The notes beneath the pieces are model-generated. The model was given only the letters and a program-made list of their open reading frames with translations, had not been told where the DNA came from and searched no databases. The translations under genes and the position numbers were made by a program. This document shows positions 34,101 through 43,662 of a stretch of DNA of 64,000 bases, one piece after another (within the stretch, counting starts at the first letter, position 1; every line of letters begins with the position of its first letter). Origin of the DNA: Cydia pomonella (taxonomy: Eukaryota; Arthropoda; Insecta; Lepidoptera; Tortricidae). Where the stretch lies: the NCBI RefSeq assembly GCF_033807575.1, contig NC_084703.1, positions 7,254,001-7,318,000 of the forward strand, read 5' to 3'.

Positions 34101-37100
34101 ACATTCTCTTAGTCTAGCCACAGTTCTCGCTTTTCAGATATTTGACGCATATGATATGGAAAAGAGTTTAGCGAATTTGCCACTTACAGGCGGCAAAACA
34201 GACGCATTATTTTTATTTACTTTTTGTAGGCAAAAACGTGAAAACTTGAATTGGGTCGGAATATGCTACGGTACCGGCGGTGACCGACGGCCTAAAATTG
34301 CAAAAACTGGGTCACGTAGTATGGACATGTTCCCCGAGTAACTCGTTCGTGGTTTATCTGGGCCGAGTACTCGTCACAAAGTACATATGAACCGAGCACT
34401 CGGTCGAGGGCACTCTCACGCCACTGTACTCGGTACGTGTAATCAAGGTATAAACGTCAGTGTGTGATAAACTGATAATCGAAGTCGTCTTATAAATATA
34501 TGGTAGTTATGTTACGTATGTGGTAGTTAAGTGATTTGCGTGGGAAACCTTAAAATCCGTACTCGGGTTACAGTGTTTTAAAAGTTTTACTTCATTTCTA
34601 TCAGATCTACCAGAGAATGTCGAGATGTACTCAGAGCTGACGCCGATCGAGTGCACTCCGCACTCTCTAGCCACATCCTACCGCGCCACACATCGCCAGA
34701 GCGGCGAGCACTACGCTCTGCGCCGGCTGCATTCTTACTCGAACGTGGCCACCAAGCGGCTCGAGATGTGGAAGAACATCGACCACCCGAATGTCGTGCG
34801 GCTGCATGAGTGCTTCACGACCAAGGCGTTCGGCGACCACTGTAAGTTGAGGCTTCAAACTAGGAATGCAGCTGTAAGTGTTGAGTGTTGACATCTACCG
34901 TCAAAGCGGTGAATACTACGCTATGCGCCGTCTGCATTCGTGCTAGAACGTGGCGGCCAAGCGGCTCAAGATGGGGACCCGATCGACGTGAGGCTGCATG
35001 AGTGCTTTACTATTAATGCGTAGCGTAGTTAAAGGTATGTTGAAACTAGGCATTTATATTTTATAAGATAACTTGTGACGGTTATACGCCATGAGTAGTG
35101 ATGTCCACTGCTAAAACGGCGAAAATTACCACAATGACCAATTACCGCAATGTAACGAAAATCGCATGCAATTGCTTGAACCGTCTAAATGGGGCTTTAT
35201 ACATGGCTTAAAATTCGATGATCTACGAACATATATACGATACCTTCATAAAAGAGTTAAGAATATCAGAATACATTATGTAATAGTACATTACGATACA
35301 AGTGCGAAAAATAGGAAATTTGAAACGAGTGGCGATAAATTAAAACACGACCGAAGGGAGTGTTTTAAATCGGCACGAGTTGCGAATTACCTATTCGCAC
35401 ATGTATCGTACAACGTTTTACAGTACATATGGCCCTTTAAATGTTCGACACACTAACGTAATATGCTAAATTTCGCACTAGTGCGGTAAAGTAGCACCAT
35501 ATGTACTGTAATAGTAATTTATGTGACTGCTACATAATAAAAGGCACGAGTGTGTATTTTGATGCCAAATTTGAATGCATAAACAAATCGATTTTGATGT
35601 AGTTATGAAGCTATAACAACATTATCACAGATAAGAAATTTGTTGTAACAAAACAGTTTATCGTAATGTTGGCCATTATTTACGGATTTTGAAGGCATCA
35701 TAGAGGGTCTATGATATGTGTAGACAAAGACAGTTAAAGGGTTAGAATACTTTTTTTAACTACCAAAATCAGAATTGTTATCTTTTTTGACAGCAATGGT
35801 GTTAGTATACGACTATCACCCGGCTTGCGTGACTGTTATGAATAAGTACCTCTCCGGCGGCAGCTCGGCCCCCGGCGAAGGGACCACCTTCCACGACCCC
35901 TTCAGCTCCGACCCCGATGCGCCGCGCCCCTACACACACCAGGTACTTACTCGACTACCTAGTACCTGAGTACCTGACAATATACTTTGTCTCAAACTTG
36001 CAATGAAATGTTGACATGACTTACTTCATATTAGGTCCGGAAACACTACGTATCCGGTGCGATGAATGAAGATGATATGTAAAGGATTTTCTTGCAACCT
36101 GCAGGGCTGTTAAGCAACCTTCTTTTGTTTTTATACGTCAAATTGTGACACAACGTCTGGGCATTGAACCATCAAATAGTAGTAGATTCGTAATTTGTTT
36201 TAAGCTGTGTAAACCTACGAATAAAACAAATTAAAATCTCGTCGAGAAACGGGGTTCGCTACGCTCGGCCGTCTATATATTTCGTTTCTCGGCCTCTATA
36301 GTAATATACTAATAATAACCAGTCAACCGTCCTGTAGACTACACTAGCTCAGCGGTGTATGTCTCAAATAAACAAGAAAATTGCGATTTCTGGTAAATTC
36401 TTGGAATTGTACCTTCTTACGATGCTATCCGTGTTAAATATCGTTTGAAAGCTGAATTTATTTCACATTTGATACTAAACTTACAGCCAATAATGCAAGA
36501 TTTAACATGAAACCCTTAACAACAAACATATTAAACCGTGACTATTTTATGTAGAAAAACGCCATGTTGCGTGCAGTGGCGTGCGGCGCACTGCTCCCAG
36601 AGGCGGTGCTCTGGAGCCTACTAGTGCAGCTGACGGCCGCTCTGCGCGCCATACACACCGCCGGACTGGCTTGCAGGTACGTGGACTGAGCACAACGGCC
36701 TAATCGCCAAGTGATTCTGGTATGTCGGTCCCATACGCGCCTGCGATACAGATAGGAACCGTGGTAAGATTGGTTAATGATATGGTAAACCTGGTAAATG
36801 ATTTGATTGGCATGTTTCAGAAATCTGGACCCGACAAAAGTGGTGATGAACGGGTGTCGAGTGCGCGTGGCCTGGTGCGGCGTTGCCGACGCGCTGCACA
36901 CTAACACCAACGACGTGGGCCAGGTAATTCACTCTTACGGGGACCGACGAAGGTGTTGAAGAACTGTAGCGTACGCTGCCTGGTGCACAGGTGGGTTCTA
37001 TACTGTCAATCCTCAAAAACAAATCAGCCAATCAAAAGTTAAACTAATATAAACTTATTTAATGGTGTGTGACCTTTGTGTCTTTGTCAAGTGTTATTGG

Positions 37101-40100
37101 GTAACTCAAAACTCTGGGGGCAGTGCCTATCTTTTCTCGGTGTATATATTCATGGAGAAGCGATAACTGTCAGTCCGTGTCAGAGTAAAGGTTGGACTGT
37201 TTCCAAAATACCATTTTGTATGGGGAGCTTAGTCTACATATGTTCAGTCGCTGTATTATTGTCCAGGCTCAGCAGGAGGACCTCACGGCGCTAGGACGGC
37301 TCGCGCTGGCGCTGGCGTGCCGCACGGTGCACTGCGAGAACCTGCCCGCCTCCATGGACCTGGTCGCGCGCACCTACTCCGCCGACCTCAAGAACCTCAT
37401 ACTGTATGATCTGATCTTTTTGCTTATCTACCTACAAACATATATTTAAAAATTAAACTTGAATTCTATGACTCAAATGTGAAAGTAGGTCTTTGGATGG
37501 ACTTCACTCTTTGTCATAGCTAAAGACAAAAGAACCATAAAAATTAAACTTGTTTTTAAGTGGATACTTCTTTGTTCAGACTTGTGTTCAAAATTACTTA
37601 GTATAGAACAGGCCGAATAACTTTTAGACGTGAAGTCTTTTTTTTAGTCATTGTTATTTATGTTTTTAAATCTTTGTTTACCTAAGTTAAGATAAGAATG
37701 TTGGAATGGTCAGGCATCTGTTTAACTGCAAACCAAAACCGTCTATATTTATGCTTTATTACATTTAAATCACTGGATTTCGAATTAACGAACAAACATC
37801 AAAAGTATCCACTTCTCGCATTAAAATACTGCTCTTTCTAAAAAGTTCTAAGAAATAAAGAAGAAATCTCGGTTTTCGTTTTTTAAATTTTGTAAATAAA
37901 AGCTGAACTGACCGTTATCAGAAAGAAACTTAATTTAACACAACGCTCAAGGCTGAAACCCCACTCAAATGAGGAGTGCGGTGTCAGTTGCGTGCGGTGT
38001 TAACGCGGGTTGGATATGAACTAGGTATTTGCTGTCGACGTCGCCCGCCCGGCGGTCCGTCACGGATCTCATGCCCATGATCGGAGCCAGATTCTACACA
38101 CAGGTACACTATGTATTATTCATTATAATAATCGTAGTTAGAGTTATTACATTTATTTAATAATTAATAATATCCATTACGTCTTATAAGGTTGTATAAA
38201 AGCGTAATTTACATGCAAGTTTGACCAATTTTTGTAGGGTTTTATAGTTGTAATAAGTGGCAAATACGGATCTCCTGTGATTGACACTTTATCAAGCGGG
38301 GCAATATTATTTTGTCTTGTTTCTGACCACTCTGATATTTGTGTCACCTGTCAAATAAATGCATATAGTGTTCTATAGGGAGCGTGCATGAACTGTAGGA
38401 GGCAGCACAGGAGCCGTCAGATTTTTGGCGCGAGGCGTAAATGTGATGTTTATTGTTCCAATGTAGCCCAAAAGATGGCAGAACCTACTATGCACAAGAA
38501 AACACTTGACGTGTAAATGTACATGTTTTTGGTTCCGATTCAGGCCACAAGATGGCAGACCCTCCAACGCGCACGGTCCCTATAAGTTTCTAGTTAAATA
38601 TTATATTTTACACGAGAAGAAATTATATTGCAGCAGTCACGTTTTTTGGAGACAAAAAACAAGTCGACGAAAATATTTTTGACCCAACCACCTTATCTTT
38701 TAGAGTACATAAAAATACTTCTATACTACTTCATAACAACAAGATACTGACATTTTTAGCTAAACGTGTTCAAATGACATAGGTTGTGCGTATCGCAACC
38801 CAATTCGCAGGAATGTAGTCAAAGGACGTCCGAAAAAATTACCCTTATAACCTTTTTTTTTATCAAATACAACTGTACTTCTAGAGTAAACATCGCAAAC
38901 TCTAGAGTAACGAGAAATCTACCGATGGTCAGTTTGTGGGTTTAGTGTGTTGCTGTTATTGCTAGTACTTACTCTTAAAAACTGCAGGTACAACCCAGCT
39001 TATGACCAAGCTTACTATCACCATGTTTGTAAGGAAAAATATGCACCTATTTCAAAAGCAGCAAAATGAAAGATTAATAAATAAACTGCACCTACCTGCA
39101 CCAGAGTTGGAATTATTCCGAAATAGCCCTCAATATGCCGCTGCAAAATACTATAACAATCTTCCAAATTACATTAGGTCAGAGGGGAACGACAAAACTT
39201 ACGCAAAAATGTTGAAGACATTTCTTATCCATAAAAACTATTATACCGTGGAGGATTTCATAAATGAAATTGACACGTAAATTTAATCAGTGTTATTATG
39301 TTCCTATTCAAATACTTTTGGTACTATTTTAATAATTATGTTGATATTTTAATTGATGAATGTAAATACGTACGTATGTTAAGTTAGTTTTAAGGATAAA
39401 ATTGCCATACCCATTCTGGGTCCACGAGACACTTACTCTTTCGCATGTAAATACCATTTTGTAATTACCATGGTGCAATAAAGGAAGAATAAAGAATATC
39501 TCACTTGCTACGACCACGCAAGTGTGAATGAGAAGGCAAGTTGTTGCAGTTATAAGCAAGGGAAGTTATCTGGACAGGTGGAGGCGCTGGAGAGACGAGC
39601 CGACGCGTTCGAGGAGCAGCTCGCGCGGGAGATCGATAACGGTCGCCTGCTGCGCATACTTATCAAGCTGGGCGTCGTCAACGAGCGGCCCGAGTCAGTA
39701 CCTACCTTTTACTTAACCTTGTGATCGTCAAAACGAGCTCTACGACTTCCACGCACTTCAACAAACACTACTTGGTATTGAGTGAAATGTGCTTTTTTTG
39801 ACGGTTCTTCATTGATAGGATTGTCAGTTCTGACACAGTGGCCATTGGTTTTATTAATGCGTGAAGTCCACATTTAAAACCTCAGGGTTGTTTTCTGGCT
39901 GGCTTATTCAGATCCCGGAGACTCAAGAGGTAAATATTACACACAGATTCTCGCTGTACGGTAGAATATCACAGATAAGACTACGCTTTACGAAGTCTTT
40001 ACAAACACCACAGGGTTACGACACATGTGACAATTTACGTGATATTTGTAAATTATAAATGTATAAAGCGCCAATTGTACGCGAGTCGTCTGTGATCTAT

Positions 40101-41819
40101 ACGAATTGCAGCTGTTCATTATTTATGCCTGATGATACTGACCGTAGATGCAACTAACACTAGTTTATCATCCAGACTGAACATGGACCCGGCCTGGTCA
40201 GAGACCGGCGACCGCTACATGCTGAAGCTGTTCCGCGACTACCTGTTCCACTCGGTGGGCGCGGACGGCCGGCCGTGGCTCGACTACGCGCACCTGGCGA
40301 ACTCCCTCAACCAGCTGGACGGCGGCTCCTCCAACCGGGTCAGTGCTTGAAACTCGAAATGTATCGCTTTCCAGCAAAAATGGGTAAAGAGCAGAAACGG
40401 TGGCAACGACGCCATACTTGTGGTTGGACATGACCAGACATAGGAATCCGTGGGGCAAAATTGTTTGACAAGTAGGGAGTTCCTGTATCGATAAACTCTA
40501 CTATCGATGCTAGTTCTATATACTAGTGATCACTCAAGGGTTTGCTTAATATGTTTTTATTAAGAGTAAAAAAGTAATTAAATAATAACTCGATGTACTC
40601 TTCTTCGTTTTTAAGACAAGACAATTTTATAATTTTACTCCCTTAATTTTAGACACTTAATACCCGAAAATATGGAACAAATTCTGGTCGTTTACTTTAA
40701 CAATAGTAAATACCTACCCTACTCATAGTATTGTGTTCCTGCCGGTGAGTAAAGTTGCCAGAGCTCAACGAGGGGGGGGCGGGTTTAGGGTCGGCAACGC
40801 GCATGTAACTCCTCTGGAGTTGCAGGCGTACATAGGCTACGGAGACTGCTTACCATCAGGCGGGCCGTATGCTTGTTTGCCACCGACGTAGTATAAAAAA
40901 AATGGGACATTCATGAAGAAAAAAATTGGGATGAGTAAAATTATAAAATTGTCTTGTCTTGTCTTAAAAACGGAGAAGAGTACTTTGAGTTAATATTTTA
41001 GAGGTATTATTATTTTTACTCTTAATAAAAACGTATTTTTACAAGCGCACCCTTGAGTGATCACTAGTATATAGAACTAGCATCGAGTTTATCGATACAG
41101 GAACTCTGTACTTGTCAAACAATTTTGACCCACGGATTCCTATGTCTGGACATGAGCTTATTCTGTTTTTCAACGTAACTTTTTATTCTCCTAACAAAAA
41201 TTTATAAAATTTTGTAACGAACTTGGGAAACATAGGTCTAAGACGAGATATTTTTAGCATGTATTTAAGAAGGTACTATTATTTTGTTGTTCTATAGAAA
41301 CAGGAACTTTGGGAAAATGTCGCAACTCTCAACCAATTCTCGTCAAATTTTGTGCCAATGATTATTTTTTTTAGTCGATTCAGATGTTCGAAATTTTAAA
41401 CAATAAGGAATTCGGCATAGTCAGTTTACTTAGCGAAGGTCTAATGGCGCTTCACTTTTACACATTCTAAGCTTATCGCGAGGTCTAGCTCACGGAGACC
41501 TAGTGTGGTAATAGTAAACAGTACAGTCTACAACGATATATTTTTATTTTGTTTTACTCGAACGGGTTGAACCAAACCACCAAAGGTGATAATGGGTTTG
41601 CAATAAATCACTCCACCCAATATTCATGCTTTCATGGTCTTTGGTATTACTCGTAGTTTAATATTACCATTCTTTTAAATGTTGTCTCCACAGGTGGAGC
41701 TGATGTCTCGAGACGAGCAGAGCGTGCTCGTGGTGTCGTACGCGGAGCTGAAGCACTGCCTCGAGCAGTCCTTCGACGAGGTCACCCAGGCCGCCTCCAG
41801 CTCGCACCTCGCCAACTAA
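22112..41819 (+). CDS. PAN3: PAN3, PAN2-PAN3 deadenylase subunit (complete, 15 coding exons)
   Basis: Spliced CDS: 22112-22186, 22630-22716, 25060-25239, 25803-25887, 28965-29084, 33933-34031, 34605-34841, 35794-35942, 36555-36676, 36821-36923, 37267-37403, 38025-38103, 39578-39693, 40176-40338, 41694-41819; 1878 nt, 625 residues. The start is fixed by an in-frame TAA 12 nt upstream. Seen: a low-complexity N-terminus; ENVGGTTYFY and FYMPETIRQEIYQRN; a pseudokinase domain (about 216-465) in which the catalytic loop is replaced (RNLDPTKVVMNGCRVRV) and no DFG is present; then a coiled coil (about 492-515) and a C-terminal knob with LLRILIKLGVVNERPE and SETGDRYMLKLFRDYLF. Family knowledge: PAN3 dimerises, binds ATP and poly(A)-binding protein, and recruits the PAN2 nuclease to shorten mRNA poly(A) tails in the cytoplasm. 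An EFMP sequence across exons 2-3 is at best a weak PAM2-like motif. No CCCH zinc finger is seen. Confidence 0.95.
22630..22716 (+). CDS. PAN3: PAN3 coding exon 2 (residues 26-54)
   Basis: Acceptor CATTTTCAG|AACCG and donor AAAAAA|GTAAGA. It is Ser/Thr-rich (NRATSTPTRSLNQAMGKLSL), 29 codons, phase 0. Confidence 0.85.
22971..23113. repeat. 143-bp hairpin MITE
   Basis: ATATCTGTGGCCCTAGTG pairs with CACTAGGGCCACAGATAT, and GGTACAAGTCTCTGGCAG with CTGCCAGAGATTTGTACC. Confidence 0.82.
23205..23345 (+). mobile_element. tRNA-derived SINE (family A)
   Basis: TATAGTGGGTAGTGACCCTG (A-box region) and GATGGTCCCAGGTTTGAATA (B box), then a body like the copies at 16430 and 23858. Confidence 0.68.
23858..24010 (+). 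mobile_element. tRNA-derived SINE (family A)
   Basis: TGGCCTAGTTGTTAGTGACC, then GGGTTTGAATCCTGGTAAAG, ACATTTATTTGTGTGATGC and GAGCACAGATACTTGTTCC. It has a short duplication between the boxes (GTCCTGGGACTCCTGGG). Confidence 0.68.
24495..24860 (-). pseudogene. Decayed LINE reverse-transcriptase C-terminus
   Basis: On the minus strand LYWDQSITTDRTIVANKPDI and VLIDRSQRRFVLVDVTIPHD read in one frame, then after a shift MWDVDSTIIVPIVVSVNG. This resembles the end of lepidopteran non-LTR polyproteins. Stops and a frameshift show it is dead. Confidence 0.65.
25060..25239 (+). CDS. PAN3: PAN3 coding exon 3 with NLQG repeats (residues 55-114)
   Basis: Acceptor TTCCCGCAG|GTCC and donor CATCAG|GTGAGG. 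It is 60 codons long, phase 0. Residues 84-107 are built from a degenerate 12-nt repeat (NLQG four times, then NIPG and NIQ). Confidence 0.85.
25368..25710 (+). mobile_element. tRNA-derived SINE (family B) with 15-bp target duplication
   Basis: The A box lies in GGTGGCCTAGCGGTAAGAGC and the B box in GGTCGCGGGCTCAAACCC; the 3' end is AAGAAGAGAAGAAGAG. It is flanked by GCTAAAATGGAAAAA at 25353-25367 and 25711-25725. It inserted into another repeat (GGGTTCTGTAGC at the left, CGGAACCCTTATAG at the right). Confidence 0.88.
25803..25887 (+). CDS. PAN3: PAN3 coding exon 4 (residues 115-142)
   Basis: Acceptor TCCATCAG|GAAAA and donor ATGG|GTAAGA. It carries ENVGGTTYFYSTNDS, a recognisable PAN3 segment upstream of the pseudokinase. 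Confidence 0.9.
26273..26374. repeat. 102-bp hairpin MITE
   Basis: GATAGTGACGGGCAAAATGG pairs with CCTCTTTCGCCGTCACTATC, and AAATATATCGTAATACA with TGTGTTACGATATATTT. Confidence 0.78.
28559..28793 (+). repeat. Tandem repeat: four 59-bp units
   Basis: Units start at 28559, 28618, 28677 and 28736, each with TTTATAAATTGTCTTAGTTT and ATGGAAAGGTATTTATTAA, and differ by a few substitutions. Direct contiguous copies without spacers, so not CRISPR. Confidence 0.93.
28965..29084 (+). CDS. PAN3: PAN3 coding exon 5 (residues 143-182)
   Basis: Acceptor TTTTCTATAG|GCCAG and donor CCTG|GTAAGT. It is rich in P, G and T, with no domain; it continues the linker. Confidence 0.85.
29445..29673. repeat. 229-bp MITE, copy 1, TA-flanked
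   Basis: Inverted ends CTCTATATCTTTAGGTATTT and TACCTAAAGATACAGAG, with TA on each side. The body matches 33463-33700. Confidence 0.8.
30165..30243 (+). pseudogene. Short coding relic, possibly retroelement
   Basis: An isolated open stretch reads VNKSAVAEHLLESGSNHWIE followed by LHNP. The pattern resembles the endonuclease region of Penelope-like elements, but it is too short to be sure. Confidence 0.3.
30748..30972. repeat. Dispersed repeat with GGGTTCC/GGAACCC ends
   Basis: Starts TAGGGTTCCACACCC and ends GGTACGGAACCCTCGG, like the family at 4739-5428, but with a different interior (GTCTGTCTGTCATTAGGCTG, AAACTGTAGTATGTAGACA). Confidence 0.5.
33463..33700. repeat. 238-bp MITE, copy 2
   Basis: Ends GTCTGTATCTTTAGGTATTT and AAATACCTAAAGATACAGAC; the shared core includes TATTGGTTAACCAACCAAAT and TTGATCATGTAATGTTTTCA. 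Left flank TA, right flank AA. Confidence 0.8.
33933..34031 (+). CDS. PAN3: PAN3 coding exon 6 (residues 183-215)
   Basis: Acceptor TGATCGTAG|GCCTC and donor CCCTG|GTGAGT. It encodes ATFYMPETIRQEIYQRNEEV and leads into the pseudokinase domain. Confidence 0.92.
34605..34841 (+). CDS. PAN3: PAN3 coding exon 7: pseudokinase N-lobe (residues 216-294)
   Basis: Acceptor TCTATCAG|ATCTA and donor CCACT|GTAAGT. It carries YALRRLHSY in the position of the kinase beta-3 lysine motif, and IDHPNVVRLHECFTT. A decayed partial copy follows at 34890-35022. Confidence 0.95.
34890..35022 (+). pseudogene. Decayed partial duplicate of PAN3 exon 7
   Basis: It lies 49 bp after exon 7 and resembles exon positions about 34687-34831. 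Shared pieces include AGCGGTGAATACTACGC (exon: AGCGGCGAGCACTACGC), GCGCCGTCTGCATTC and GGCTGCATGAGTGCTT. An in-frame TAG, a small deletion and a frame change make it non-coding. Confidence 0.85.
35290..35510. repeat. Two adjacent hairpin repeats
   Basis: TACGATACAAGTGCGAAAAA pairs with TTCGCACATGTATCGTA (about 35297-35412), and TACAGTACATATGG with CCATATGTACTGTA (about 35420-35510). The 96-aa ORF at 35166 overlaps them and is spurious. Confidence 0.65.
35794..35942 (+). CDS. PAN3: PAN3 coding exon 8 (residues 295-344)
   Basis: Acceptor TTGACAG|CAATG and donor CACCAG|GTACTT. MVLVYDYHPACVTVMNKYL is the hinge region after the N-lobe, followed by a flexible G/S/P-rich insert. Confidence 0.92.
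36555..36676 (+). CDS. PAN3: PAN3 coding exon 9 (residues 345-384)
   Basis: Acceptor TATGTAG|AAAAA and donor TGCAG|GTACGT. It encodes the helix LLPEAVLWSLLVQLTAALRA and IHTAGLACR, where a catalytic HRD would sit in an active kinase. Confidence 0.92.
36821..36923 (+). CDS. PAN3: PAN3 coding exon 10 (residues 385-419)
   Basis: Acceptor TGTTTCAG|AAATC and donor GGCCAG|GTAATT. NLDPTKVVMNGCRVRVAWCG shows the degenerate catalytic and metal-binding loops of a pseudokinase. Confidence 0.92.
37267..37403 (+). CDS. PAN3: PAN3 coding exon 11 (residues 420-464)
   Basis: Acceptor TTGTCCAG|GCTCA and donor ATACT|GTATGA. It encodes the C-lobe helices QEDLTALGRLALALACRTVH and YSADLKNLI. Confidence 0.92.
38025..38103 (+). 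CDS. PAN3: PAN3 coding exon 12 (residues 465-491)
   Basis: Acceptor TGAACTAG|GTATT and donor ACACAG|GTACAC. It encodes the end of the C-lobe with TDLMPMIGARFYTQ. Confidence 0.92.
38376..38582 (+). repeat. 207-bp MITE, copy 1, TA-flanked
   Basis: Ends TAGGGAGCGTGC and GCACGGTCCCTA, flanked by TA on both sides. It is near-identical to 49401-49607 in reverse orientation. It contains an internal direct repeat (CACAAGATGGCAGACCC / CAAAAGATGGCAGAACC). Confidence 0.88.
38985..39500 (+). mobile_element. 5'-truncated LINE with ORF C-terminus
   Basis: An open frame to the stop at 39278-39280 reads LELFRNSPQYAAAKYYNNLP and MLKTFLIHKNYYTVEDFI, typical of the end of a non-LTR retrotransposon polyprotein. 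A 3' UTR follows and ends in GGTGCAATAAAGGAAGAATA. The rest of the element is missing. Confidence 0.7.
39578..39693 (+). CDS. PAN3: PAN3 coding exon 13: coiled coil (residues 492-529)
   Basis: Acceptor CTGGACAG|GTGGA and donor CCCGA|GTCAGT. VEALERRADAFEEQLAREID is heptad-rich. RLLRILIKLGVVNERPE opens the PAN2-binding knob. Confidence 0.93.
40176..40338 (+). CDS. PAN3: PAN3 coding exon 14: knob domain (residues 530-584)
   Basis: Acceptor ATCATCCAG|ACTGA and donor AACCGG|GTCAGT. DPAWSETGDRYMLKLFRDYL is the most recognisable PAN3 C-terminal signature. Confidence 0.95.
40430..41154. repeat. 725-bp fold-back element
   Basis: Arms of about 225 bp: CCAGACATAGGAATCCGTGG and TATACTAGTGATCACTCAAG at the left pair with CTTGAGTGATCACTAGTATA and GGATTCCTATGTCTGG at the right. 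The loop holds the dispersed repeat at 40783-40901. Confidence 0.88.
40783..40901 (+). repeat. Dispersed lepidopteran repeat, uninterrupted copy
   Basis: GGGTCGGCAACGCGCATGTA, then CTCCTCTGGAGTTGCAGGCG, CTTACCATCAGGCGGGCCGT and GACGTAGTATAAAAAAAA. It serves as the empty-site reference for the mariner insertion at 8192. Confidence 0.85.
41694..41819 (+). CDS. PAN3: PAN3 coding exon 15 with stop (residues 585-625)
   Basis: Acceptor TCTCCACAG|GTGGA. ELMSRDEQSVLVVSYAELKH ends the knob domain. TAA is at 41817-41819. Confidence 0.93.
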   Translation: MELMSRDEQSVLVVSYAELKHCLEQSFDEVTQAASSSHLAN

Positions 41820-43554
41820 CCTCACAGATCTCACAACACAGGCAAACGTTAGGTGAACATTTTGTTTGGTCGCCTTTTCCGGAACGAGGACTGCGTCTGT
41901 TAAAGTTTTGGCAATACACGCTAGTTCTTCGGAACTAACGGTTTTTGTCTGAGTATTTACTATAATCTGTTCTTTTAGGTATTTTAAGGAATGTGAGCTA
42001 GCATAATCACGTGACTCCGCTATTATAGCATTGGCTACATGGCCGCGTCAACGGGATTCTGTTAGTTTAGATTTCTTTAAGAATCTTAACAAACAGTGGA
42101 TAGTTCTTAAGGATCTCACAGTTTTATGAAGCAAATAGAATATATCATGAAGTACTCGTGGATTAATCTTGTAACCTGTCAATAAATTTATCCTATGCTG
42201 GTTAAAGCTACAAGAACGAGTGTATTCATGTAAATACAAGGAAGCTGAAAGAAAATCGTGTAATAACTAATTTTCTATGCTTGCAACATTCAAAAGAAAT
42301 TAATTTTTAAATGTTTAATTAATAAACTCTTTGTTAATCGGTATTTTACTATTATGCATTGTTTACAAAAGTAGAAACACTGGCTGGGTACTTTACCGCG
42401 CACTGATGGCCAGTTTGTTTTACCATTATTTATTAAACATTTGAATGTGTGTTGAGTTGAGACTTCTTTATGAACGACATTAATCGAACGCTACGGGCAC
42501 CTTGCGTAGTAAGATTATGTACATTATTTGTTATAAATACGAATTGAACTGTCGTCGAACTAGCGAAGTTTGCATTCAGTCAAGAAAATTCAATTTAGAG
42601 CAACATTTTTATTAATCGCTTTAATATAAAGTCCACGAGACATTTTATGTTATCGTCAAGTGCTAATGTGGCCGAAAATTTGAATTTTATTGACAAGGCA
42701 AAATTATTTATCACGAGCTAAAAATAATATTTTACGAGATTCACGAAAAGTAGGTTTATTAGAAGTTGATGCTTTAAAAACAGTACAAATACGGCTGTCG
42801 CTCGCGACCTTTGTGTTCACCGTGCAATATGAAATTAACCTATTTTTGTAATAAAATGCCACACGAGCTGAAGTTCTGCCAATGTACAGGAATGCAAGGA
42901 GGTTTTGTTCTAGCGCGTACCCATTACCTCTCGTGAAACGCTCAACATGGTTTCACTGGTATACACGTTTTAACGTACGCTGCAGAAACATCTTCAGAAT
43001 TAACAAATTGTAAAAAAATGTGCAACTAAACTGAACGTGGGTGGCCAGATTTAAAGTTTCTTTCGTATATTTTAGAACATGTGGCCCAGTTTTTTTACAG
43101 TCCCTGTGTCTCATTACGTTGGCAGACGCTTCTTTGCGAAGGTCTTTAGTAAGAGATTATACTAAATGAGCAGCTAGACCAAATGTGTCCCCGGATACGG
43201 TATTACGAAACGACAATAAAGTGTCAAACTGGACTACAAAGTTATCTTTGCCGTTTCGAGCAACTCTGTTCTTGGCTGATGTTTGCATGCAGGGTTTGTC
43301 CCGCGTCTCGCCGCCGGCAGCGATAACTTTGTCCTAGCGATATCCTAATAGCACCAACGACACTAAAACACCAAGTGTAGTTAGTAGTGCCGAACTACGT
43401 AGGTTGGTTCGTACATAAATTGTGATATACTTAAGAGCAATGCGAATTATTGTGTATTTAATCTGTATGCAAAGTGTACCAGTTTTGATTTCTCTTGATT
43501 ATAGTCTTTTATAATATCAATTTGATCATTAAACGAATGCGCGAATGATGGTAC

Positions 43555-43662
43555 AGGAGCGCCGCGACAATATCTAGCCTACGATAGACTACCCGTCTCT
43601 CTCTAATTAGTGAAAATGACGGGTAGTCAATATAGCGCGCGAGATACTTTCGCAGCGCTCCT
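43555..43662. repeat. 108-bp hairpin MITE
   Basis: AGGAGCGCCGCGA pairs with TCGCAGCGCTCCT, and GACTACCCGTC with GACGGGTAGTC. Confidence 0.8.

Larger units (their letters stand above)
34842..41693. other. PAN3 introns 7-14
   Basis: Short introns between exons 7 and 15. They hold the decayed exon-7 copy (34890), hairpin repeats (35290-35510), a 207-bp MITE (38376), a truncated LINE tail (38985) and a 725-bp fold-back (40430). Confidence 0.65.

Noticed and set aside
34667..34894. Minus-strand open frame opposite PAN3 exon 7
   Set aside because: Shadow of the GC-rich coding exon.
35166..35456. Open frame of 96 codons after PAN3 exon 7
   Set aside because: It runs through hairpin repeats and lies between matching PAN3 splice sites; no domain.
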